From Xanthobacteraceae bacterium (lineage in GTDB: Bacteria; Pseudomonadota; Alphaproteobacteria; Rhizobiales; Xanthobacteraceae), in the NCBI GenBank assembly GCA_023954195.1, contig JAMLIK010000002.1, positions 1-64,000 of the forward strand: a stretch of 64,000 bases of DNA. The letters run 5' to 3'. Under the pieces are notes generated by a model that made no database searches, had not been told where the DNA came from, and was given only the letters and a program-made list of their open reading frames with translations. The position numbers and the translations under genes are program-made. Positions 25,509 through 34,886 of this stretch are shown one piece after another (the stretch's first letter is position 1; every line of letters begins with the position of its first letter).

Positions 25509-25649
25509 GTCGTCCTCGCGCAGGCGAGGACCCAGATCCCCTGACGTTAGCTATTTTGAGTGACTTCGCCCGGATCGATTGAGCCGAACCGCTGCGGAGT
25601 CCGGGTCCCCGCCTGCGCGGGGACGATAATTTTCGTGTTGTAAATCCGA
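25509..25649. repeat. Dispersed repeat, family B copy 3
   Basis: It starts GTCGTCCTCGCGCAGGCGAG and ends with the near-complement CCTGCGCGGGGACGA, followed by the TTTTCGTGTTGTAAATCCG tail seen at 19393-19412 and near 45-65. It lies between convergent genes (MCE fusion and sensor kinase) and may serve as a two-way terminator. Confidence 0.75.
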
Positions 25650-25666
25650 GTACAAAACGAATTCCC

Positions 25667-27028
25667 TCACGCCGCCGGCAGGCGCATGGTGAACATGGCG
25701 CCGCGACCGGGGGCATCGGTGACGGTGATGCTGCCATGATGCGCATCGACGATCTTCCTGACGATCGACAGCCCCAGGCCCGCGCCGCCGCCGCTATGCG
25801 GCGAGCCGCGCCAGAACCGCTGGAACACAGCCTCGCGGTCCGCGAGCGGCACGCCGTCGCCGTTGTCGATGACGCTGACGGCGCCGGCCGGATCGACCAC
25901 GATCTCGATGGTGGTGCCCTCGGGCGTGTGATGCAGCGCGTTCTCGACCAGGTTGCGGGTGGCGCGCCGGATCATCTCGGCGTTTCCCTTGACCAGCACC
26001 GGCCGGTCGTCGGCGCAGGTCAGTGCGATGCTCTTGCCCCGCTTCAGCGCCAGCGGCGCGATGAACTCGGCGATCTCGACGCAGACCTCGTGAAGATCCG
26101 CGATCGCGTCCGGATCGATCAGCACGGTTTCCAGCTCGGTGGCGTCGAGCAACTGGCCGACGATGCGGCTCATGTTCTCGACATCGCGCCCGAGCGCGAG
26201 GCTGGCCTCGCTCTGCGGCAGCGTCTCGATCCGGGCGCGAAGGATGGCGAGCGGGGTGCGCAATTCGTGAGCGGCGTCGGCGGCGAATTCGCGCTGGGTG
26301 CGAAAGCCGCGCTCCAGGCGGTCGAGCGCCCCGTTGACGGCTTCCACCAGCGGCAGGATTTCAGGCGGCATGTCGGCGGTGGGCAGGCGGACATCGAGCC
26401 GTGTCGGGCTGATGTGCCTGGCCCGGTCGGAGGCGCGATGCAGCGGCCGGAACGCCAGGCGGAAGATCACGATATCGGCGCCGAGCAGCAGCAGCAGCAC
26501 CGGGACGATGATCCACACCACCTGCTGAAGGAAATTGGCGAGAACATCGTCGACGATCACGTCGCGGTGCGACAGTTCCTCCGCCACCTGGATCCAGACC
26601 GGATGGCCGCCGATATCCCGGCGGGCGCTGGCGCCGGCGATGGTGACGCCGCCGCGCGGCGTCGGCGCCCGGTGCGGAACGAGGCCGGTTGCGTTCGGAT
26701 CGACGGCGAACAGTGGCGTCTTGCTCCCGCTCGATGAGAAGATCACCGCGCCGGCGTCGTCGATGATGGCGTATCGGTAGCGGCCGTAGGCATCCGAATA
26801 CTGGTCGCGCACGCCGGCGGGGAGGCGCAGCGTCCATCCGCCCGCCGACGGCGGCTTGAGATGACGCGCGAACATATCGATCTGCCGCGCCATCGTGCTC
26901 AACTGAAGCTTTTCCACATCCTCGATCAGCGACCAGTGCAGCACCGACCGCAACACGAACGCCGCGACGATCACCGCGACGATGTGCAGGATGACGATGC
27001 GCGACAGGATCGATCTTCGCAGCGGCAC
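25667..27028 (-). CDS. Sensor histidine kinase (OmpR-partner class)
   Basis: A 453-residue inner-membrane kinase with helices at about 10-30 and 165-190 enclosing a periplasmic sensor loop of about 135 residues. A HAMP-like linker, HisKA (AADAAHELRTPLAIL, phospho-histidine near residue 245) and HATPase (NLVENALHHT, DNGDGVP, GAGLGLSI) follow. Directly adjacent to, and downstream of, its response regulator gene, and divergent from an RND efflux operon. QseC/TctE-like in overall layout. The signal is unknown; control of the efflux pump is likely from position. Confidence 0.9.
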   Translation of the reverse strand: MPLRRSILSRIVILHIVAVIVAAFVLRSVLHWSLIEDVEKLQLSTMARQIDMFARHLKPPSAGGWTLRLPAGVRDQYSDAYGRYRYAIIDDAGAVIFSSSGSKTPLFAVDPNATGLVPHRAPTPRGGVTIAGASARRDIGGHPVWIQVAEELSHRDVIVDDVLANFLQQVVWIIVPVLLLLLGADIVIFRLAFRPLHRASDRARHISPTRLDVRLPTADMPPEILPLVEAVNGALDRLERGFRTQREFAADAAHELRTPLAILRARIETLPQSEASLALGRDVENMSRIVGQLLDATELETVLIDPDAIADLHEVCVEIAEFIAPLALKRGKSIALTCADDRPVLVKGNAEMIRRATRNLVENALHHTPEGTTIEIVVDPAGAVSVIDNGDGVPLADREAVFQRFWRGSPHSGGGAGLGLSIVRKIVDAHHGSITVTDAPGRGAMFTMRLPAA

Positions 27029-27703
27029 CTAGTCGCTCTCCATCATGACATAGCCGACGCCGCGAATGGTGCTGATCCTGACCTTCGCGCCGATGTCCAT
27101 GAGTTGCTTGCGCAGGCGATGCACGTAAACCTCGACGGCGTTGGAGGCGACGTCGCCGGCGAGGCCGAAGATCTGGTCTTCGAGCAGTTTCTTGGAGACC
27201 ACGCCGCCCTTGCGGCGCAGCAGCAATTCCAGCACCGCGATCTCCCGCGCCGACAAAGCCTGCGGCTTCATATCGACGAAAACCTGTCGGCCCTCGGTGT
27301 CGAACGTGACGTTGGCGAGCTTGAGCGAACTGCCGAGCAATTGTCCGGGCCGTCGCAGCAGGGCTTCGAGCCGCGCCACCAGCTCATCGAAGGAGAACGG
27401 CTTGACGAGATAGTCGTCGGCGCCGCTGCGCAAGCCGCTGACCCGATCCTCCACACCGCCGCGCGCCGTCAGCACCAGGATCGGAATCGGATCCTTGCGG
27501 TGGCGCAATTCGCGCAGGATCGACAGCCCGTCGCCATCGGGCAGGCCGAGGTCCAGGATCAGGGCCGCGTAACGAGTGGTGCCGAGCGCGCTTGCGGCAT
27601 CGGCGACGTTGCTGAGGCGATCGACCGCGTAACCGGCCGCCCGCAATCCGTTCGCCAGCAGATCGGCCAGTTCCTCGTTGTCCTCGACGACCAGGATTCT
27701 CAT
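27029..27703 (-). CDS. OmpR-family response regulator
   Basis: The 224-residue regulator has an N-terminal receiver (Asp51 in LILDLGLPDGD, Lys near 101 in LVKPFSF) and a C-terminal winged helix (about 125-220; SAREIAVLELLLRRKGGVVS, VYVHRLRKQL, IRGVGYVM). The gene ends one base before the kinase gene begins. It faces away from the RND operon across a 198-base region that contains three CTGTAA half-sites, two of them in an 11-base direct repeat typical of OmpR-family binding, so it probably regulates itself and the pump. Confidence 0.92.
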   Translation of the reverse strand: MRILVVEDNEELADLLANGLRAAGYAVDRLSNVADAASALGTTRYAALILDLGLPDGDGLSILRELRHRKDPIPILVLTARGGVEDRVSGLRSGADDYLVKPFSFDELVARLEALLRRPGQLLGSSLKLANVTFDTEGRQVFVDMKPQALSAREIAVLELLLRRKGGVVSKKLLEDQIFGLAGDVASNAVEVYVHRLRKQLMDIGAKVRISTIRGVGYVMMESD

Positions 27704-27800
27704 GCCGGGGTTCTCATGGGCGCGGCGGTGGTCTGCGGCGCGAAGGCTTGTCTGTAAGTCGCGGGCCGGGTCGTTGTCAAAACCGTCGCGGCAAAACCCC

Positions 27801-27822
27801 GCTGTAAGGCTGCTGTAATACG
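27801..27822 (+). promoter_or_regulatory. 11-bp direct repeat, candidate response-regulator operator
   Basis: GCTGTAAGGCT (27801-27811) followed immediately by GCTGTAATACG (27812-27822): two half-sites exactly one helical turn apart. A third CTGTAAG occurs at 27752-27758. A TATAGC element (about 27831-27836) lies just downstream, toward the RND adaptor gene. This is the usual pattern of an activated OmpR/PhoB-type promoter; the regulator is presumably the one encoded leftward. Confidence 0.65.
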
Positions 27823-27901
27823 CGGCTTCTATAGCAGACGGGCCTCCCCCATCGGAGGTTCAGCCGCCCTTGGCGGAGCCTGGAAGCGGGGACACGGAAT
27901 C

Positions 27902-29158
27902 ATGCGTCGTCTGACGCCGCTGCGGAGAATGGGAACGGTCCCGCGGATCGTCATCGGCCTCGCATGCGCGGCGGCGATGGTGGCGGCGGCGGGGTCGGTT
28001 CTGAAGGTCGATCGCGGCCGCGCCGCCCGCAACGCGGCGCTGGGCGGCGAAATCAGGGGCGGTGACGGCAAGCTTCGTTTGACGGCGGCGCAATGGAGCA
28101 CGGTGACGGTGCGGCCGGTCGAACTGCATACCTTCTCCTCCGAATTCCGCACCGAGGGCAAGATCGCCATCGATCAGGATCGCTCGACCCGCATTTTCGC
28201 GCCCTATGCCGGGCGGGTGACGCAACTGATGGCCGCGCCGGGCGACGAGGTTCGCAAATGGCAGCTTCTGTTCGTGATCGCGGCGGCGGACTCCGTCGAT
28301 GCCCAGAAGGATTTCGTGGTCGCGCTGGCGACCCGCAACAAGGCCGGTTCGCAGGTCAGCCTGGCGCGCATCGTCGAGCGGCGGATGGCGACGCTGGCGC
28401 AGGACAAGGCGGCCTCGCAGCGCGAATGGCAAGAGGCCCAGGCCAATCTCACCGCCGCCGAGAACGATCAGCGCGCGGCGGAGATCGCGCTTCAGGCGGC
28501 GCGCAACCGGTTGCGGCTGGTCGGCAAGACCGACGCCGAAATCGATGCCTTCGAGGCCACCGGCGCGCTCACGCCCGACGCGCCGGTGGTCGCGCCGATC
28601 GGCGGAACCGTTCTGCAACGCAAGGTCGGCCCCGGACAATATGTCAGCGCCGGCGCCGGCGACAGCGATCCGCTGTTCGTGATCGGCGACACCTCGAAAG
28701 TCTGGATCGTGGCCTATGTCCGCGAGGGCGACGTCGCGCGGGTGCGGATCGGCCAGCGCCTGACGTTCAAGGTCCCGAGCCAGCCCGCGCGCGTGTTCGA
28801 GACCCGGATCGACTACGTCGCGCCGAGCATCGATCCGGATAGCCGACGGCTTCTGGTCCGCGCCGGCATCGACAACGCGGACGGCTGGCTCAAGCCGGAA
28901 ATGTTCGCCAGCGTCACCATCGTCACCAGCGAGGGCGGGCCGACGCCGGCGGTGCCGCTGGAGGCGGTGATCTACGAGGGAGCCAAGGCGCGGGTCTGGG
29001 TGGTCGGCGACGACCGGTCGGTGGCGTTGCGCGAGGTCAGGCTGGGGCAGGCCAGCGGCCGGCTGATCCAGGTGCTCGACGGCTTGAGCGCCGGCGAGAA
29101 GATCGTCACGCGCGGCAGCCTGTTCATCGACCGCATGACGTCATCCGGCCAGAGCTGA
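27902..29158 (+). CDS. RND efflux periplasmic adaptor (membrane fusion protein)
   Basis: The 418-residue protein has an N-terminal membrane anchor (about residues 17-37), barrel-sandwich/lipoyl segments (IFAPYAGRVTQLMAAPGDEV near 100 and VVAPIGGTVLQRKVGPGQYV near 225), an alpha-helical hairpin between them (about 135-215) and a C-terminal beta-barrel domain. This is the CusB/CzcB-type layout. It links the inner-membrane pump encoded next to the outer-membrane channel. No histidine- or methionine-rich metal-binding extension is visible. Confidence 0.92.
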   Translation: MRRLTPLRRMGTVPRIVIGLACAAAMVAAAGSVLKVDRGRAARNAALGGEIRGGDGKLRLTAAQWSTVTVRPVELHTFSSEFRTEGKIAIDQDRSTRIFAPYAGRVTQLMAAPGDEVRKWQLLFVIAAADSVDAQKDFVVALATRNKAGSQVSLARIVERRMATLAQDKAASQREWQEAQANLTAAENDQRAAEIALQAARNRLRLVGKTDAEIDAFEATGALTPDAPVVAPIGGTVLQRKVGPGQYVSAGAGDSDPLFVIGDTSKVWIVAYVREGDVARVRIGQRLTFKVPSQPARVFETRIDYVAPSIDPDSRRLLVRAGIDNADGWLKPEMFASVTIVTSEGGPTPAVPLEAVIYEGAKARVWVVGDDRSVALREVRLGQASGRLIQVLDGLSAGEKIVTRGSLFIDRMTSSGQS

Positions 29159-29175
29159 CGGGAACGGGTGCCGCA

Positions 29176-32100
29176 ATGATTAATTCGATCATCGCGTTCG
29201 CGTTGAGGCAGCGCGTTCTGATGCTGGTGGCGTTCATCATGACGCTGGCCGGCGGGGTCGCGGCGTTTCGGGCGCTAAACATCGAAGCCTACCCCGATCC
29301 GGTCCCGCCGATGGTGGACGTGATTACCCAAAGTGCGGGGCTGTCGGCCGAGGAGATCGAGCGCTACATCACCATCCCGATCGAAACGCAACTGTCCGGC
29401 GTGCCGAATCTCCGGGTGATGCGGACCGTCTCGCTCTACGGCCTGTCCGACGTCAAGCTCCAGTTCACCTATGACTACAGCTACGACGAGGCGTTGCAGC
29501 AGGTGCTCAACCGCCTCGCCCAAATCTCCGGATTGCCGGACGGCGTGCAGCCGACCATCAGCCCGGTCAGCCCGATCGGCGAAATCTATCGCTACCGGCT
29601 GGTCGGTCCGCCCGGCTACAGCGTGCTCGACCTCAAGACGTTGCAGGACTGGGTGCTCCAGCGCCGCTTCCGCGCCGTGCCCGGCATCGTCGACGTGGTC
29701 GGCTGGGGCGGCAAGACCAAGACCTTCGAGCTTCAGGTCGATCTCGACCGGCTGGTCGCCCATGGCATCACCCTGCCGCAACTGTTGCAGACGCTGCGCG
29801 GCAGCAACCTCAATGTCGGCGGCAACATCGTCAATCTCGGCACCCAGTCGGCGGTGGTGCGCGGCGTCGGCCTGATCCGTTCGATCGACGACATCAACAA
29901 CACCATGCTGACCCAGGCCAGCGGCAACCCGGTTCTGGTTCGCGACGTCGCCACCGTGATCGTCGGCCACCAGCCGCGCCTCGGCATCGCCGGCCAGGAC
30001 GATGACGACGATATCGTCCAGGGCATCGTGCTGATGCGGCGCGGCCAGCAGAGCACGCCAACCATCGCTCGGGTCAAGGCCGAGGTCGAGCGCATCAACA
30101 ATTCCGGCATCCTGCCGCCCGGCGTCCGCATCGAGCGCATCTACGACCGCCAGGATCTGATCGACACCACCACGCGTACCGTGCTGCACAACATGACGGT
30201 CGGCATCCTGCTGATCTTCGTGCTGCAATGGCTGTTTCTCGGCGATCTGCGCAGCGCCCTGATCGTCGGCGCGACGATTCCGTTCGCGCTGTTCTTCGCC
30301 GTCGGCGTCATGGTCCTGCGCGGCGAATCCGCCAACCTGCTGTCGGTCGGGGCCATCGATTTCGGCCTGATCGTCGACGCCACCGTCATCATGGTCGAGC
30401 GGATATTCCGGCAGCTCGGGCAGAGCGACGACGACGCGGCGTTGGACGCCCGCGCCGCCGGCTTGAGCAGGAAGCTGCGCGCGATTTATCTCGCCGGCGC
30501 CAGCGTCAACCGCTCGATCCTGTTCGCCACCGGCATCATCATCGCGGGGTTCATTCCGCTGTTCACCATGAGCGGCGTCGAGGGCCACATCTTCGGCCCG
30601 ATGGCGAAGACCTATGCCTATGCCATCGCCGGCGGCCTGATCGCGACCTTCACGGTGACGCCGGCGCTCGCCGCGCTGCTGTTGCCGGAGCACGTCAAGG
30701 AAACCGGAACCTTTCTGGTGCGCGCCCTGCATCGCCTTTACAGCCCGGTGCTGCGGCTCGCGGTCGCCAACCGGAAAACCGCGGCGGTGCTGACGCTGAC
30801 GGTGTTCATCCTGGCGGGCGTCGCGGTGCGCTTTCTCGGGCTGGAATTCCTCCCCAAGCTGGAGGAGGGCAACCTGTGGATCCGCGCCACCATGCCGGCC
30901 ACGATTTCCCTTCAGGAGGGCAACGGCTACGCCAACCGGATGCGCCGGGTGATCCGCAGTTTTCCGGAGGTGGAAACGGTGGTCACCCAGCACGGCCGGC
31001 CCGACGACGGCACTGACGCCGCCGGCTTCTTCAACGTTGAATTCTTCACGCCGCTGAAGCCGGCCAGCCAATGGCGGCGCGGGGTCGACAAGGAAAAACT
31101 CACCGAGGAAATCCAGGCGCGGCTTGAGCGGGAGTTTCCCGGCATCGAGTTCAACTTCTCGCAGTATTTGCAGGACAACGTCGCCGAGCAGGTGTCGGGC
31201 GTCAAAGGCGAGAACTCGATCAAGGTGTTCGGCAACGACTTGCAGGAACTGACCGACACCGCCGACAAGATCAAGGCGGTGCTGGCGACGGTGCCGGGCA
31301 TCGCCGATCTCGGCGTCTTCACCTCGCTCGGCCAGCCGACCATCCAGATCGATATCGACCGCGAGCGCGCCGCGCGCTACGGCCTGTCGCCGGGCGACAT
31401 CAACGCGATGATCCGCACCGCCATCGGCGGCGAGGCGGCGGGCGACGTCTACGAGCCGGGCAGCGACCGCCATTTCCCGATCGTGGTGCGGCTGGCGCCG
31501 CAATACCGCCAAAGCGCGGAAGCCATCAGCAAGCTGACTATCGGCGTCTCCGGGCCGAAGGGCATCACGCAGATTCCGCTCAGCGAGGTGGCGCGGATCG
31601 AACTCGTCAGCGGCGCCTCGTATATCTACCGCGAGCAACAGCAGCGCTATCTGCCGATCAAGTTCAGCGTTCGCGACCGCGATCTCGGCAGCACCATCCG
31701 GGAAGCAGAGCAGCGGATCGCGCAGGAGGTGCGGCTGCCCGCCGGAACGCAATTGCAATGGGTCGGCGAATTCCGCAACCTTCAAGAGGCGATCGAGCGG
31801 CTGCAAATCGTCGTTCCGGTCAGCCTCGCCGTGATCGGGCTGTTGCTGTGGATCAATTTCGGATCGGTGCGCGACACCTTGCTGGCGCTGAGCGTGATTC
31901 CGATGGCGGTGATCGGCGGCATCTTCGCCCTGCTCGTCACCGGGATTCCGTTCAGCGTCTCGGCCGCCATCGGCTTCATCGCGCTGTTCGGCATTTCGGT
32001 GATGAACGGCATCCTGATCCTGTCGCAACATAACCAGTTGGTCGATTCCGGGTTGCCGCGGGTCAAGGCCATTCTCCGCGCCGGAGAAACCCAGATGCGC

Positions 32101-32325
32101 CCGGTGCTGATGACCTGCGTGATCGCGGCGATCGGCCTTCTGCCCGCCGCGATGTCCACCGGAATCGGCTCGCAGGTGCAGAAGCCGCTGGCCGTCGTCG
32201 TGGTCGGCGGCATGATGGTCGCCCCGGTGGTGATCCTGGTGGCGCTGCCGGCCCTGATCGCGCTGTTTTCCCGGCGGGAAGCGGTGATCGGCGCCACTGA
32301 GCCGGCGCTTGAGCCGGCGGAGTAG
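29176..32325 (+). CDS. RND efflux pump, CusA/CzcA-like heavy-metal-efflux family
   Basis: The 1049-residue inner-membrane transporter has the 12-helix RND layout with two large periplasmic loops. The helix-4 motif DFGLIVDATVIMVE carries the Asp/Asp/Glu pattern of the HME (CzcA) subfamily, which separates it from AcrB-like drug pumps. Other landmarks are WGGKTKTFELQVDLDRL and TMSGVEGHIFGPMAKTYAYA. The metal or other substrate cannot be decided. ATG 29176 is 17 bases after the adaptor stop. Probably a proton-driven tripartite system with the adaptor and outer-membrane factor. Confidence 0.92.
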   Translation: MINSIIAFALRQRVLMLVAFIMTLAGGVAAFRALNIEAYPDPVPPMVDVITQSAGLSAEEIERYITIPIETQLSGVPNLRVMRTVSLYGLSDVKLQFTYDYSYDEALQQVLNRLAQISGLPDGVQPTISPVSPIGEIYRYRLVGPPGYSVLDLKTLQDWVLQRRFRAVPGIVDVVGWGGKTKTFELQVDLDRLVAHGITLPQLLQTLRGSNLNVGGNIVNLGTQSAVVRGVGLIRSIDDINNTMLTQASGNPVLVRDVATVIVGHQPRLGIAGQDDDDDIVQGIVLMRRGQQSTPTIARVKAEVERINNSGILPPGVRIERIYDRQDLIDTTTRTVLHNMTVGILLIFVLQWLFLGDLRSALIVGATIPFALFFAVGVMVLRGESANLLSVGAIDFGLIVDATVIMVERIFRQLGQSDDDAALDARAAGLSRKLRAIYLAGASVNRSILFATGIIIAGFIPLFTMSGVEGHIFGPMAKTYAYAIAGGLIATFTVTPALAALLLPEHVKETGTFLVRALHRLYSPVLRLAVANRKTAAVLTLTVFILAGVAVRFLGLEFLPKLEEGNLWIRATMPATISLQEGNGYANRMRRVIRSFPEVETVVTQHGRPDDGTDAAGFFNVEFFTPLKPASQWRRGVDKEKLTEEIQARLEREFPGIEFNFSQYLQDNVAEQVSGVKGENSIKVFGNDLQELTDTADKIKAVLATVPGIADLGVFTSLGQPTIQIDIDRERAARYGLSPGDINAMIRTAIGGEAAGDVYEPGSDRHFPIVVRLAPQYRQSAEAISKLTIGVSGPKGITQIPLSEVARIELVSGASYIYREQQQRYLPIKFSVRDRDLGSTIREAEQRIAQEVRLPAGTQLQWVGEFRNLQEAIERLQIVVPVSLAVIGLLLWINFGSVRDTLLALSVIPMAVIGGIFALLVTGIPFSVSAAIGFIALFGISVMNGILILSQHNQLVDSGLPRVKAILRAGETQMRPVLMTCVIAAIGLLPAAMSTGIGSQVQKPLAVVVVGGMMVAPVVILVALPALIALFSRREAVIGATEPALEPAE

Positions 32326-32332
32326 CGAGCCG

Positions 32333-33865
32333 GTGGATGAACCGTCGTTGAAGGGACAATCGGTGCGATCAGGTCGAGCGCGGGAATCGGGCGGCGGCGC
32401 GCCGGCGCGGCGCCGCGTCCGGTTCTGGGCGGCGGCATGGCTCGTGGCCGTGTCGCCGTGGCTCACGGGTTGCGCGGTCGGGCCCGATTTCAAGCCGCCG
32501 CCGCCGCCGGCCACCGCCAGCTATCTGTCCGGCCCGGCCGGGGACCGGGTGCCGGGCCATCCGATCGTGCGCGACGGCGAGATTCCGCCGCAGTGGTGGG
32601 AACTGTTCCGCTCGCCCGCGCTCAACCGCGTCGTCGAGGACGGCCTTGCGCATAATGCCGATCTCGTCGCCGCCGAGGCCGCGGTCCGGGTGGCGCAGGC
32701 CAACGCGCTGGCGCAGCGCGGCGGACTGTTTCCCAGCGTTACCGGGAATTTCAACTCCTCGCGCCAGCAGGTCGCGATCGATCTGTCGTCGCCGCTGGAA
32801 TCCGGCGCCAACATTTTCAACCTGCATACCGGTCAGGTCACGGTGTCCTATGTCGCTGACGTCTGGGGCGGCACGCGCCGCCAGATCGAATCGGCGGAGG
32901 CCCAGGCCGCGATGCGCGCGTTCCAGCGCGAAGGCGTCTACCTGACGCTGGCGAGCAGCATCGCGTTGGCGGCGATCGAGGAAGGCCGGCTGCGCGGGCA
33001 GATCGCGGCGACCAGCCGGGTTCTCGGCTTGCAGGTCGAGGTTCTGAGGCTGCTGCAACGGCAGCGCGAGCAGGGGCAGATCGCGCAGACCGACGTCGCG
33101 GCGCAGGAAACCGCGGTGGCGCAGACCCGGCTGTTGCTGCCGCCGCTGGAAAAGCAACTGGCGCAACAGCGCCATCTGCTGTCGTTCCTGACCGGACGGG
33201 TGTCGAGCGACGCGCCGAAGGAGACGTTCGATCTCGGCGCGTTCCGCGTGCCGCGCCGCCTGCCGCTCAGCCTGCCGGCGGATCTGGTGCGGCAGCGCCC
33301 CGACATCCGCGCCGCCGAGGCCAGCCTGCATGCGTCCAGCGCCATGATTGGCGTGGCGATCGCCAATCGTCTGCCGCAGATCGTTCTGACCGCCAACGCC
33401 GGCGCGGCTGCGGCGCGGTTCGCGCAACTGGCGGCGCCGGGGGCGGGGCTGTGGATGATTGCCGGCAGCGCCGCGCAAACCATCTTCGACGCCGGGACGC
33501 TGGAGAACAAGCAGCGCGCGGCGGAATACGAAGCCGATCAGGCGCTCGCCCAATATCGCAGCACCGTTCTCGCCGCGTTCCAGAATGTCGCGGACGTGCT
33601 GCGCGCGCTTCAGGCCGGCACCCGCGCCATCAGCGCCGCGACCGACGCGGAACGGTCGGCGGCGCAGAGCCTCGCGCTGGTGCGCAAGCAGGTCGATCAG
33701 GGGCAGGTCAGCGTGCCGCTGCTGCTGGCCACCCAGCAAGCCTATCTCCAGACCACGCTCGCCCGCCTCGACGCGCAGGCCGCGCAACTGGCCAATACCG
33801 TGGCGCTGTTCCAGGCGCTCGGCGGCGGCTGGTGGAATCGGGACCAGCACAGGCAACCGGCTTGA
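32333..33865 (+). CDS. Outer-membrane efflux lipoprotein (NodT/OprM family)
   Basis: The 510-residue protein has a signal sequence ending in a lipobox (WLTGCAVGPDF, lipidated Cys), then two outer-membrane-efflux (TolC-like) repeats. Landmarks are FRSPALNRVVEDGLAHNADL, RLPLSLPADLVRQRPDIRAA and the closing ALGGGWW. GTG 32333 is preferred (GGAG ten bases upstream), just after the pump stop at 32325; TTG 32309 would overlap the pump gene. It supplies the exit duct of the RND system. Confidence 0.9.
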   Translation: MDEPSLKGQSVRSGRARESGGGAPARRRVRFWAAAWLVAVSPWLTGCAVGPDFKPPPPPATASYLSGPAGDRVPGHPIVRDGEIPPQWWELFRSPALNRVVEDGLAHNADLVAAEAAVRVAQANALAQRGGLFPSVTGNFNSSRQQVAIDLSSPLESGANIFNLHTGQVTVSYVADVWGGTRRQIESAEAQAAMRAFQREGVYLTLASSIALAAIEEGRLRGQIAATSRVLGLQVEVLRLLQRQREQGQIAQTDVAAQETAVAQTRLLLPPLEKQLAQQRHLLSFLTGRVSSDAPKETFDLGAFRVPRRLPLSLPADLVRQRPDIRAAEASLHASSAMIGVAIANRLPQIVLTANAGAAAARFAQLAAPGAGLWMIAGSAAQTIFDAGTLENKQRAAEYEADQALAQYRSTVLAAFQNVADVLRALQAGTRAISAATDAERSAAQSLALVRKQVDQGQVSVPLLLATQQAYLQTTLARLDAQAAQLANTVALFQALGGGWWNRDQHRQPA

Positions 33866-33926
33866 GCGTGTCCCGATCGTGGGCCATCGCGTGATCAGTC
33901 TGAGTTGACACGCGGTGAATGTGCGA

Positions 33927-33972
33927 CACGAAAGCCGTCATGCTCCGCAGGCGGAGCATCCAGTATTCCGTG
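33927..33972. repeat. Dispersed repeat, family E copy 1
   Basis: ACACGAAAGCCGTCATGC, then the hairpin GCTCCGC AG GCGGAGC and the tail ATCCAGTATTCCG. A longer relative lies at 42016-42097. This copy is between the convergent efflux and ptsH genes and can act as a two-way terminator. Confidence 0.7.
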
Positions 33973-34038
33973 TAGGTTAGAAAATCTGCATGCCACCGAA
34001 GGATGGCGGCGTCCGATTCAACTTCGGCAAAGCACGCT

Positions 34039-34359
34039 CTATTCGCCCTCGCCGAACTTGCTGCCGACCAGATGGGCGATGGCGGCCACCGCCTCGGCGG
34101 CGTCCGCGCCGGTCGCCGAAACGGTGATGGTGGTGCCCGGACCGGCGGAGAGCATCATCAGCCCCATGATCGAGGAGCCGCCCACCGTCTCGCCGTTGCG
34201 CGTCACCGTCACGTCGGCGTTGAAGCGCTCGACCAGTTGCACGAACTTGGCCGAGGCGCGGGCATGCAGGCCGCGCTTGTTGGTGATGGGCAATTCGCGG
34301 ACGACCGGGCCGGTCGGCGATGCGACGCTGGAAGAAGAAGGATCGTCGGGCGGGGTCAT
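34039..34359 (-). CDS. ptsH: HPr phosphocarrier of the regulatory PTS
   Basis: The 106-residue HPr has phospho-His32 in KRGLHARAS and the HprK target Ser63 in GSSIMGLM. It has about 18 extra residues at the N-terminus (TPPDDPSSSS...) compared with E. coli HPr. It passes phosphate from enzyme I (not in the window) to EIIA-Man. Because no sugar-transporting EIIB/EIIC is present, the system is probably regulatory. It overlaps the EIIA gene by four bases and ends the chvI-chvG-hprK-EIIA-HPr run. Confidence 0.95.
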   Translation of the reverse strand: MTPPDDPSSSSVASPTGPVVRELPITNKRGLHARASAKFVQLVERFNADVTVTRNGETVGGSSIMGLMMLSAGPGTTITVSATGADAAEAVAAIAHLVGSKFGEGE

Positions 34360-34757
34360 TTTCCTGCGAGGACACGACTGGCGATGGTGACGTATTTGCG
34401 GCCCGCCTCCTGCGCGGCGGCGATCGCTTCGGGTAGCGGCAGATCGTTGCGCACCTTGGCGAGTTTCACCAGCATCGGCAGGTTGATGCCGGCCAGGACC
34501 TCGACCTTCGGCCGGCTCATGCAGGAGATCGCGAGGTTCGACGGCGTGCCGCCGAACATGTCGGTAAGGATGGCGACGCCTTGGCCGCTGTCGACGCGGT
34601 TGACGGCTTCAATGATATCGCTTCGACACAGATCGGCATCGTCCTCGGCGCCGATCGTGATCGCCTCGATTTGCGTTTGCGGACCCATCACGTGTTCGAG
34701 CGCCGCCCTGAATTCGTCGGCAAGGCGCCCATGGGTCACAATAACCAGACCAATCAT
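34356..34757 (-). CDS. PTS EIIA component, mannose family
   Basis: A 133-residue EIIA-Man protein with phospho-His9 at the start (IGLVIVTHG) and the family pattern ILTDMFGGTPSNLAISCM near residues 68-85. The start is ATG 34757 with GAGGAG upstream; the longer open frame has no ribosome-binding site. It accepts phosphate from HPr; in alphaproteobacteria it acts in regulation rather than sugar import and has been linked to ChvG/ChvI-type sensors. Confidence 0.95.
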   Translation of the reverse strand: MIGLVIVTHGRLADEFRAALEHVMGPQTQIEAITIGAEDDADLCRSDIIEAVNRVDSGQGVAILTDMFGGTPSNLAISCMSRPKVEVLAGINLPMLVKLAKVRNDLPLPEAIAAAQEAGRKYVTIASRVLAGK

Positions 34758-34886
34758 CGAAAACTCCTCGCGGGCGCTTTGATGCACCGCACGAACGGGC
34801 CACTTTGACCATCCGGCGCTCCCGCGCAAGGGGGATGGACACGATTTTCCCTAAATTTCGCCACAAGGCGGGAATTGGGGGCGGGT

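Noticed and set aside
29275-32514. 1079-codon open frame on the minus strand opposite the RND pump
   Set aside because: It is antisense to a complete RND transporter with all motifs. Its product is His/Asp/Arg-rich low-complexity sequence without domains, a normal effect of high GC content.
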